The position numbers and the translations under genes were made by a program. DNA of 13,614 nt from an uncultured Nocardiopsis sp. (GTDB lineage Bacteria; Actinomycetota; Actinomycetes; Streptosporangiales; Streptosporangiaceae). The notes beneath the pieces are model-generated. The model did not search any database and was not told where the DNA came from. It saw only the letters and a program-made list of their open reading frames with translations. The stretch lies in NCBI GenBank assembly GCA_937957845.1, contig CALGOD010000694.1:1-13614 (forward strand), given 5' to 3'. This document shows, piece after piece, positions 8,281 to 13,614 of this stretch. Within the stretch, counting starts at the first letter, position 1. Each line of letters opens with the position of its first letter.

Positions 8281-9744
8281 TCAATCCTCCTCGTCTTCCC
8301 GCCGACCGGGGAACCGGGGAGGGGCGTCCACACGGATCACCTCGGTGGTGGGGTCCTCGGGCGCCGGGCCGGCGCCGGAGGGCTCCGGGGGACGACGCGC
8401 GGTCTCGCTGATCACCAGCCACATCCCGACGATCGACCAGTTGGCCATCAGGGCGGAGCCCCCCGCGGACAGGAACGGCGTCGTCATACCGGTCAGCGGG
8501 ATGATCAGTGTCGCTCCGCCCAGCACGATGAACACGTCGAACGCGGTGAGGAAGGCGTACCCGAGCGCGGTCAGTTTCAGGAACCACTCCCGGGCGGCCA
8601 GGGCGATCCGGAAGCCGCGTTGGGCCAGCAGGAGCAGGAGGAGCAGTACCGCGATGAGACCGGTCAGCCCGAGCTTCTCGCCCACCGACACCAGGATCAG
8701 GTCGCTGTCGGCCGCGAACACCTCCTGGACGAAGCCGCCGTCGAACCCGGTACCCGTCAGACCGCCCTCGGCGAGCGCGAACAGCCCCTCCACGATCTGG
8801 AAGCTGCCGCCGGGCCGGTCGTAGACGTCGGGGTCGAAGGCGTTCAGCCAGATCTCCACGCGGTTCCGCACGTGCCCGAACAGCAGGTACGCCACGTACG
8901 CGCCGGCCGCGAACGCCACCAGGCCGATGAGGACCCACGACTTGCGCGCGGTGGCGGCGTAGAGCACGGCGAGGAACGTGCCGAACAGCAACAGTGAGGT
9001 CCCCAGGTCCTTGGTCCCCACCAGGAGCAGGATCGCCACGCCCCAGCCCACGGCCATGGGCGCCAGGTCCCGGGCCCGGGGCACGCTGAACACCTTCAGC
9101 CGTCCGATCCGGACCGTCCGGGTGACGAGCGCCATCACCTCCCGCCGCCGGCCCAGATAGGAGGCGAGGAAGACGACCAACAACACCTTGGCGAACTCCG
9201 AGGGCTGCATGGTGAACGGGCCCAGGCCGATCCACCGGCGCGCTCCCAGCACCTCGTGTCCCAGGGGGGACAGCGGTAACAGGAGCAGGAGCAGGGCGAC
9301 CGCCGCGATCAGGTAGGGGTACATGCTCAGCCGCCACGGGTGACGCACGAACAGGACCGTGGCCGCGCACAGGGCCATTCCCGCCACGGTCCACACCAGT
9401 TGCCGGTCGGCCTCCCCGTGTCCCGGCCCGTCGGGGCCGGTCATCTGGATGGTCCAGATCATGGTGATGCCCAGCCCGTTCAGGACGGTGGCGACCGGCA
9501 GTACGACGGGGTCGGCGTAGGGGGCCCGCAGACGTAGGAGCGCATGCAACCCGAGTGCTCCGGCGCAGACCACCGCGAAGTAGGTCGGCAGGACCGGGGC
9601 CACCTCTCCGGTGACCGACAGTGACGCCGACAGGAAGGTCGCGGCCACGGTCAGCAGGGCCGCCACCAGCAGGCGTAGTTCGGTGTCCCGCCGAGGTACG
9701 GGGGGCAGGGCCCCGTCGACGGTTCCGGTCTCGGGGGAGCCCAT
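8281..9744 (-). CDS. FtsW/RodA/SpoVE-family (SEDS) peptidoglycan polymerase
   Basis: 487 residues from ATG 9744, about twelve hydrophobic segments. SEDS proteins polymerise lipid II into glycan strands with a class B PBP partner. Visible family motifs are GARRWIGLGPFTMQPSEFAKV, KDLGTSLLLFGTFLAVLYA, and ADSDLILVSVGEKLGL, where D348 lines up with the catalytic Asp of RodA. The signature IPLTGMTTPFLSAGGSA sits in the penultimate membrane region. A short acidic tail ends REDEED. Sequence alone does not decide between division and elongation roles. No PBP, PP2C phosphatase or Pkn kinase gene lies beside it, unlike the usual actinobacterial cluster. The start is uncertain: the frame stays open to GTG 9828 and to GTG 9915 inside the monooxygenase gene, but those extensions look non-homologous and none has a good Shine-Dalgarno. 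Confidence 0.93.
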   Translation of the reverse strand: MGSPETGTVDGALPPVPRRDTELRLLVAALLTVAATFLSASLSVTGEVAPVLPTYFAVVCAGALGLHALLRLRAPYADPVVLPVATVLNGLGITMIWTIQMTGPDGPGHGEADRQLVWTVAGMALCAATVLFVRHPWRLSMYPYLIAAVALLLLLLPLSPLGHEVLGARRWIGLGPFTMQPSEFAKVLLVVFLASYLGRRREVMALVTRTVRIGRLKVFSVPRARDLAPMAVGWGVAILLLVGTKDLGTSLLLFGTFLAVLYAATARKSWVLIGLVAFAAGAYVAYLLFGHVRNRVEIWLNAFDPDVYDRPGGSFQIVEGLFALAEGGLTGTGFDGGFVQEVFAADSDLILVSVGEKLGLTGLIAVLLLLLLLAQRGFRIALAAREWFLKLTALGYAFLTAFDVFIVLGGATLIIPLTGMTTPFLSAGGSALMANWSIVGMWLVISETARRPPEPSGAGPAPEDPTTEVIRVDAPPRFPGRREDEED

Positions 9745-9853
9745 GTCCTCGGTCGTACCGCCGTCCGTGTCGGTGCCCGACCCCTCGGGTGGGCGTCTCG
9801 CTTCCGGAGCGCGAGCGCGCCCTTGCACTATAGGCGGCGGGGTCGTGGTGCCC

Positions 9854-9882
9854 GCGGAGCTCCGCTCGACCTCGCGGAGGTC
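9854..9882 (-). terminator. Palindromes at the end of the monooxygenase gene, possible weak terminator
   Basis: GCGGAGCTCCGC (9854-9865) is a perfect 12-bp palindrome. GACCTC-GCG-GAGGTC (9868-9882) is a perfect 6-bp inverted repeat overlapping the monooxygenase stop codon (9881-9883). Together they could form tandem hairpins on the leftward transcript and reduce read-through into the FtsW/RodA-like gene. The stems are short and the first has no loop, so this is tentative; a protein-binding site is also possible. Confidence 0.3.
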
Positions 9883-11068
9883 AGGGGGAGTCCAGGTCCA
9901 GGGCCTCGGCGGCACGGGACAGCCTCGTGCCGGGGCCGCTCGACCGTGCGAGCAGGGGAGCGGCGCGTACGGCGAGGTCGCGCGCGACGATACCCCACCG
10001 GGTGCGTGGGGCCAGGAAGCCCATCCCGGTGCCGGCGATGGCCTGGTTGCCCTCCACGAACGGCCGCATCCGCCTCTCGTAGGCGGCCAGCGCTCCGTTG
10101 TGGTCGTCGTGTCGCGCCAGTTCCCGTGCCAGGACGTAGGCGCCGACCACGGCCAGGCTGCTGCCCTGCCCGGACATGGGGGAGGGGCAGTACCCGGCGT
10201 CGCCGAGCAGTGTCACGCGTCCGGCCGACCAGGTGTCCATCCGGATCTGGGTGACCGAGTCGAAGTAGAAGTCGGGGGTGTCCTCCATCGCGGCCAGGAC
10301 GGTGTCGGACTCCCAGCCGATCCCGGTGAAGGTCCGGCGCAGGAACCGTTTCTGTTCCTCGGGTGGAAGTCGGTCGATACCGGACTCCTGGGGGGAGGAG
10401 ACGAGGAAGAGCGCCTTCGTGCCCTCGGCGCGGGGCGTGCGGTACAGCCCCATCCCACGCCCGGGAAGGTTGAACAGACGGACCCGGCGGTCGGGCCCCA
10501 GGGAGTCGGGGACCGTGAAGATGCCGATGTAGCCGCCGAGGAGGCGACGGGGCCCCGCCTCCGGGCCGAACTCCAGTCTCCTGGTGCGGGAGTGCAGGCC
10601 GTCGGCGCCCACGACCAGGTCGAACTCGCGGGATCCGGTGCGCTCGAAGGCGACGTGGACGCGGTCGGGGGTCTGCTCGACCTCGGCGACGGAGTCGCCG
10701 TACAGGTACTCGGTGTACTCCGTGGTGGGTTCGTGCAGGAGTCGGACGAGGTCCCCGCGCAGCAGTTCGCGGGAGCGTCCGTCCTGAGAGCTCTGAGAAC
10801 TGGAGAACCCGGTCAGGCGGCGTCCGCGCGCGTCGACGAGGTCGACGGCGTCGATCTCGGTGCGGTGGGCGATGACCTGGTCGAGCAGCCCCATGCGCTC
10901 GACGACGTCGAGGGCGACCCCGCGCAGGTCGACGGCGTACCCGCCCTGCCGGAGTCGGGGTGAGCGTTCGACCACGGTGGCTCGGACGCCGTGGTGGTGG
11001 AGCCAGTGGGCGAGGGCCGGACCGGCGATGCCGGCACCGGAGATCAGGACGTCGCGTACGGCGGTCAT
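9881..11068 (-). CDS. FAD-dependent class A (PHBH-fold) aromatic monooxygenase
   Basis: 395 residues from ATG 11068, set by an AAGGAG 8 nt upstream. Such enzymes use NAD(P)H and O2 to hydroxylate aromatic or polyketide-like substrates. Three FAD signatures are present. The N-terminal Rossmann motif is GAGIAG (11-16), with E34 at the end of the second strand. The DG motif is GADGLHSRTR (D156). The GD motif is LLGDAGYCPSPMSGQGSSLA (D290). Length is typical and there is no signal peptide. The substrate cannot be read from the sequence; relatives include tetracycline- and rifampicin-type monooxygenases and antibiotic-tailoring enzymes. It is divergent from a TetR regulator with a shared promoter region, so it is probably induced by a small molecule. 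The FtsW/RodA-like gene follows on the same strand after about 136 bp, with no obvious functional link. Confidence 0.93.
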   Translation of the reverse strand: MTAVRDVLISGAGIAGPALAHWLHHHGVRATVVERSPRLRQGGYAVDLRGVALDVVERMGLLDQVIAHRTEIDAVDLVDARGRRLTGFSSSQSSQDGRSRELLRGDLVRLLHEPTTEYTEYLYGDSVAEVEQTPDRVHVAFERTGSREFDLVVGADGLHSRTRRLEFGPEAGPRRLLGGYIGIFTVPDSLGPDRRVRLFNLPGRGMGLYRTPRAEGTKALFLVSSPQESGIDRLPPEEQKRFLRRTFTGIGWESDTVLAAMEDTPDFYFDSVTQIRMDTWSAGRVTLLGDAGYCPSPMSGQGSSLAVVGAYVLARELARHDDHNGALAAYERRMRPFVEGNQAIAGTGMGFLAPRTRWGIVARDLAVRAAPLLARSSGPGTRLSRAAEALDLDSP

Positions 11069-11076
11069 GGGTCCGG

Positions 11077-11082
11077 CTCCTT
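11077..11082 (-). promoter_or_regulatory. Ribosome binding site of the monooxygenase gene
   Basis: Reading leftwards this is AAGGAG, 8 nt before ATG 11068. It favours that start over the in-frame start at 11092, which would put this site inside the coding region. Confidence 0.85.
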
Positions 11083-11100
11083 CGGTCGCCATCGCCCTTC

Positions 11101-11130
11101 ACGTTAGAGGCCCTACTTACCGGGCGTCAA
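11101..11130 (-). promoter_or_regulatory. Promoter of the monooxygenase gene
   Basis: On the minus strand, TTGACG (11130-11125) and TAACGT (11106-11101) form a -35/-10 pair with an 18-bp spacer. The -35 matches consensus at five of six positions. Predicted transcription starts near 11094, about 26 nt before ATG 11068. One copy of the putative operator repeat lies in the spacer. Confidence 0.6.
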
Positions 11131-11145
11131 GTAACTTACCGGGCG
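11115..11145. promoter_or_regulatory. Putative TetR operator: two direct copies of ACTTACCGGGCG
   Basis: ACTTACCGGGCG occurs at 11115-11126 and again at 11134-11145, 19 bp apart, close to two helical turns. Between and overlapping them are the odd palindrome GTAACTTAC (11131-11139) and the dyad TTAC-N10-GTAA (11117-11134). The copies cover the spacer and the upstream edge of the monooxygenase -35, a position suited to repression by the adjacent TetR protein. The assignment is inference from position and symmetry. Confidence 0.55.
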
Positions 11146-11163
11146 GAAGGTCGACGTTAGACT
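11135..11163 (+). promoter_or_regulatory. Possible promoter of the tetR gene
   Basis: TAGACT (11158-11163) is a reasonable -10. CTTACC (11135-11140) at 17-bp spacing would be a poor -35 and coincides with the second operator copy, which would allow autorepression. Predicted start is near 11170, giving a leader of about 55 nt. Confidence 0.35.
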
Positions 11164-11224
11164 CCTCTGCGGGGGCCGGGCGCACGGCCCCGGGAACACC
11201 GATCGGGTGACGGGAGCGACGCGG

Positions 11225-11791
11225 GTGGCCGACGTGCAGAGCGACACCAGGACGCGGATCAGGGCCGTGGCCTTGGAGCTGTTCGCCCGCCAGGGTTTCG
11301 AGAAGACCAGCCTGCGGGAGATCGCCGAGCGCCTGGACATCACCAAGGCCGCGCTGTACTACCACTTCCCGTCGAAGAACGACCTGCTCAGATCGCTGGT
11401 CGCCCCTTTGGGAGAGGACATGGAGGCGCTCCTGGTCGCGCACGGACAGGAGCGTGAGGCGGGGACGGCCGCCGACGCGCGGGCCCTGCTCGGTGACTAC
11501 TTCGACGTCTGCGTACGCCACAGCGCCCTGCTGCTCGCGGTCCTGCACGATCAGGGCTCCCTGGCGGAGACCGGCCTGGTCGACTCGGTCATCTCCTGGC
11601 GTCGCCGTATGGACGACCTGCTCGTGGGCCCCGGACACGGGATCTCCGCTCGGATGGGTGCCGTCATCGCCCTCGGCGGCATCCAGGACATCTCCGTCAT
11701 GTTCTCCTCGGAGGAGGCCGCGCTCCACCGTGAGCGGGCAGTGGACATCGCCATGGCGGCGTTGGAGTCCGGCTTGTCGGATGTGGACTAG
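11225..11791 (+). CDS. TetR-family transcriptional regulator
   Basis: 188 residues from GTG 11225, chosen because GGGAG (11212-11216) lies 8 nt upstream; GTG 11207 is an alternative that would place that site inside the gene. The N-terminal TetR helix-turn-helix is clear: RIRAVALELFARQGFEKTSL (11-30), then REIAERLDITKAALYYHFPS (31-50) and KNDLL (51-55). The remainder is a helical ligand-binding and dimerisation domain that does not reveal its ligand. It is divergent from the flavin monooxygenase gene with a 156-bp shared region carrying a duplicated motif. The simplest reading is a ligand-responsive repressor of that gene and perhaps of itself. Enolase follows but has its own likely promoter. 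Confidence 0.93.
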   Translation: MADVQSDTRTRIRAVALELFARQGFEKTSLREIAERLDITKAALYYHFPSKNDLLRSLVAPLGEDMEALLVAHGQEREAGTAADARALLGDYFDVCVRHSALLLAVLHDQGSLAETGLVDSVISWRRRMDDLLVGPGHGISARMGAVIALGGIQDISVMFSSEEAALHRERAVDIAMAALESGLSDVD

Positions 11792-11835
11792 ACCAATTCG
11801 GCCGGGTGCGCGCGACCTCGGCGGCACGGTGTCGC

Positions 11836-11841
11836 TAGTCT
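11836..11841 (+). promoter_or_regulatory. Possible -10 element (TAGTCT) for eno
   Basis: TAGTCT lies 53 nt before GTG 11895 in the 103-bp gap after tetR and fits the TAnnnT pattern. No good -35 is visible. The same CTAGTCT heptamer recurs at the eno stop codon before the ftsB-like gene. Confidence 0.35.
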
Positions 11842-11894
11842 CGTGTCGGGTCCTGAACCAGTGGTCCGAAAACCCGAAGAGACGGAGAAAGACC

Positions 11895-13178
11895 GTGGCG
11901 TCCATCGAGGCAGTACAGGCGCGGGAGATTCTTGACTCCCGGGGAAACCCGACAGTCGAGGTCGAGGTTCTGCTCGACGACGGAAGCATCGCGCGCGCGG
12001 GCGTCCCCAGCGGCGCCTCCACCGGCCGGTTCGAGGCCGTCGAGCTGCGTGACGGCGGCGACCGCTATGGCGGCAAGGGCGTGACCAAGGCCATCACGGC
12101 CGTCAACGACGAGATCGCCGACGAGCTGCTCGGCCACGCCCCGGACGAGCAGCGCATCATCGACCGTGCGCTCATCGACCTGGACGGCACCCCCGACAAG
12201 TCCCGGATCGGCGCCAACGCGATCCTGGGCGCCTCCCTGGCCGTGGCCAAGGCCGCCGCCATCGAGGCGGGGCTGCCCCTGTTCCGCTACATCGGCGGTC
12301 CCAACGCGCACGTGCTTCCCGTGCCGATGATGAACATCCTCAACGGTGGAGCGCACGCCGACAGCAACGTCGACATCCAGGAGTTCATGGTCGCGCCGAT
12401 CGGCGCCTCGACCTTCGCCGAGGCCGTCCGTTGGGGCACCGAGGTCTACCACTCGCTCAAGGCGGTCCTCAAGTCCCACGGACTGGGCACCGGCGTGGGC
12501 GACGAGGGCGGGTTCGCCCCCGACCTGGACAGCAACCGCGCGGCGCTCGACCTGATCGTGGAGGCCATCGAGAAGGCCGGGTACACCCCGGGCACCGACA
12601 TCGCGCTCGCCTTGGACGTGGCCGCCAGCGAACTGTTCGCCGACGGTGTGTACACCTTCGAGGGCCGGTCGCGCACGTCCGACGAGATGGCCGCCTACTA
12701 CGCCGAGCTGGTGGACTCCTACCCGCTCGTCTCGATCGAGGACCCCTTGGACGAGGAGGACTGGGAGGGCTGGAAGAAGCTCACCGAGCAGCTCGGTGAC
12801 CGGGTCCAGCTCGTGGGCGACGACCTGTTCGCCACCAACCCCGAGCGGCTCCAGCGCGGCGTCCTGGCCGACACCGCCAACTCGCTGCTGGTGAAGGTCA
12901 ACCAGATCGGCACCCTCACCGAGACCCTGGACGCGGTCGCCCTGGCCCAGCGCAGTGGTTACACGGCCATGATCAGCCACCGCTCCGGCGAGACCGAGGA
13001 CACCACCATCGCCGACATCGCGGTGGCCACCAACGCCGGGCAGATCAAGACCGGTGCCCCGGCGCGCAGCGAGCGGGTCGCCAAGTACAACCAGCTGCTG
13101 CGCATCGAGGAGGAGCTCGACGACGCCGCCGTCTACGCGGGCGTGTCGGCCTTCCCGCGCTTCGCCAAGCGCGGCTAG
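11895..13178 (+). CDS. eno: Enolase (phosphopyruvate hydratase)
   Basis: 427 residues from GTG 11895, with GGAG (11884-11887) 7 nt upstream. Enolase interconverts 2-phosphoglycerate and phosphoenolpyruvate in glycolysis. The N-terminus ASIEAVQAREILDSRGNPTVEVEV is diagnostic. Expected residues are all present: H154 and E163 in NGGAHADSNVDIQEFM; the catalytic acid E204 in GDEGGFAPD; Mg ligands D241, E282 (IEDPLDEEDWEG) and D309 (GDDLF); catalytic base K334 (VKVNQIGTLTE); H362 in SHRSGETEDT; and K385 in GQIKTGAPARSERVAKYNQ. Length is standard. The ftsB-like gene starts 9 bp after the stop, as in many actinobacteria. Confidence 0.98.
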   Translation: MASIEAVQAREILDSRGNPTVEVEVLLDDGSIARAGVPSGASTGRFEAVELRDGGDRYGGKGVTKAITAVNDEIADELLGHAPDEQRIIDRALIDLDGTPDKSRIGANAILGASLAVAKAAAIEAGLPLFRYIGGPNAHVLPVPMMNILNGGAHADSNVDIQEFMVAPIGASTFAEAVRWGTEVYHSLKAVLKSHGLGTGVGDEGGFAPDLDSNRAALDLIVEAIEKAGYTPGTDIALALDVAASELFADGVYTFEGRSRTSDEMAAYYAELVDSYPLVSIEDPLDEEDWEGWKKLTEQLGDRVQLVGDDLFATNPERLQRGVLADTANSLLVKVNQIGTLTETLDAVALAQRSGYTAMISHRSGETEDTTIADIAVATNAGQIKTGAPARSERVAKYNQLLRIEEELDDAAVYAGVSAFPRFAKRG

Positions 13179-13181
13179 TCT
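13152..13181 (+). promoter_or_regulatory. Candidate promoter for a leaderless ftsB-like mRNA, overlapping the eno stop
   Basis: TAGTCT (13176-13181) contains the eno TAG stop and lies 6 nt before GTG 13188, the spacing expected when transcription begins at the start codon. TTCCCG (13152-13157) is a weak -35 at 18-bp spacing. No Shine-Dalgarno precedes GTG 13188, which agrees with leaderless translation. Read-through from eno is the alternative. Confidence 0.4.
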
Positions 13182-13187
13182 GCCCCC

Positions 13188-13614
13188 GTGCCCCGCGAAT
13201 CCGAGCAACAGCGTCCAAAAGCCAAGAAGGCAGCCAGAACCGACACGTCGGGGCGGCGACCAGCCCGGAAGGCCGCGGGGACCATCGGCTCGGACATGGG
13301 CCGTACCCGACGGGTGCGGCCCATGCTCACCAGCCGTGCCGCCATCCTCGCGCTCGTGGTGTGCATGATCGCGCTCAGTCTGGCCTACCCCTTGCGCGAA
13401 TACGTCGCCCAGCGCGCCCAGATCGCCCAACTGCAGGACGAACGGGCACGCATGGAGGAGAGCGTGCGGGAGCTGCGCCAACGCGAGGAGGAGCTCTCCC
13501 AGGACGTCTACATCGAGCGCGAGGCCCGGCTGAGGCTGCACTACCAGTACCCCGGCGAGACCGCCTACATCGTGGTGCGGCCCGACGCCGAGGACGACGC
13601 CGAGGACGACGCCG
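13188..13614 (+). CDS. FtsB/DivIC-family septum formation initiator (3' end beyond window)
   Basis: 142 complete codons are present and the frame is still open at the window edge. The layout is typical of actinobacterial FtsB/DivIC. A basic cytoplasmic N-terminus (PRESEQQRPKAKKAARTDTS...) is followed by a single membrane segment near residues 52-69 (AAILALVVCMIALSLAYPL). Next comes a heptad-like coiled coil (QRAQIAQLQDERARMEESV, then RELRQREEELSQD). The conserved EREARLRLHYQYPGETAYIVV completes the family pattern. An Asp/Glu/Ala repeat begins just before the edge. This bitopic protein bridges FtsL/FtsQ to the septal synthase. The GTG start lacks a Shine-Dalgarno; ATG 13296 is possible but would remove most of the N-terminal tail. 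Confidence 0.9.
   Translation, partial: MPRESEQQRPKAKKAARTDTSGRRPARKAAGTIGSDMGRTRRVRPMLTSRAAILALVVCMIALSLAYPLREYVAQRAQIAQLQDERARMEESVRELRQREEELSQDVYIEREARLRLHYQYPGETAYIVVRPDAEDDAEDDA
13587..13614 (+). repeat. 12-nt in-frame tandem repeat encoding acidic Ala-Glu-Asp-Asp units
   Basis: GCCGAGGACGAC occurs at 13587-13598 and 13599-13610, and a third copy begins at 13611 where the window stops. It encodes AEDD units in the C-terminal tail of the FtsB-like protein. Full copy number cannot be seen. Confidence 0.75.

Noticed and set aside
9826..9832. TATAGT on the minus strand as a -10 box for the FtsW/RodA-like gene
   Set aside because: The hexamer is close to consensus, but no acceptable -35 exists at 16-19 bp (the region reads GC-rich), so I did not list it as a promoter.
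9745..9915. N-terminal extension of the FtsW/RodA-like frame to GTG 9828 or GTG 9915
   Set aside because: The part beyond 9881 is an out-of-frame copy of the monooxygenase 3' end, and the rest is low-complexity with no Shine-Dalgarno. ATG 9744 is preferred but not proven.
11835..13541. 568-codon open frame on the minus strand opposite eno and ftsB
   Set aside because: It spans two genes with complete family motifs on the other strand, and its product shows no domain, so it is a codon-bias shadow.
1..13614. CRISPR array, tRNA/rRNA, transposon ends or phage genes
   Set aside because: I saw no repeated spacer pattern, cloverleaf, terminal inverted repeats with a transposase, or phage-like proteins anywhere in the window.

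Overview
This window looks like core chromosome of a high-GC actinomycete, most like Nocardiopsis or a relative in the Streptosporangiales. The evidence is strongly GC-biased codon use, many GTG/TTG starts, an actinobacterial DUF6350 (PerM-like) protein, and an eno-ftsB pair next to mazG and mfd. The genus is an inference from protein character. I see no insertion sequence, prophage, CRISPR array, rRNA or tRNA.

Layout, left to right. A PerM-like polytopic membrane protein (108-1799, +) converges on mfd, the transcription-repair coupling factor (1888-5496, -). The 88-bp gap between them holds two strong hairpins, one serving as a terminator for each gene. A 390-bp divergent region (5497-5886) follows. 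It leads into an apparent operon of a 527-residue protein (5887-7470, +) and mazG (7503-8258, +). The 527-residue protein joins a degraded ATP-sulfurylase-like region to an intact-looking APS kinase. mazG converges on a FtsW/RodA-family peptidoglycan polymerase gene (8281 to about 9744, -) that has no class B PBP partner in view. Upstream of it on the same strand is a class A flavin monooxygenase (9881-11068, -), divergent from a TetR-family regulator (11225-11791, +). Their shared control region carries a duplicated 12-bp motif overlapping the monooxygenase promoter. Enolase (11895-13178, +) and an ftsB/divIC-type divisome gene (13188 to beyond the window end, +) close the window.

How the genes relate. 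Most are housekeeping: repair (mfd), nucleotide-pool cleaning (mazG), glycolysis (eno), and envelope or division (the PerM-like protein, FtsW/RodA-like protein and FtsB-like protein). The tetR/monooxygenase pair reads as a small self-contained sensing and modification module inserted into this conserved neighbourhood.

I did not find a clearly new multi-gene system. The most interesting item is the pseudo-ATP-sulfurylase/APS-kinase fusion. Next are the tetR/monooxygenase operator and an apparently leaderless ftsB promoter overlapping the eno stop codon.
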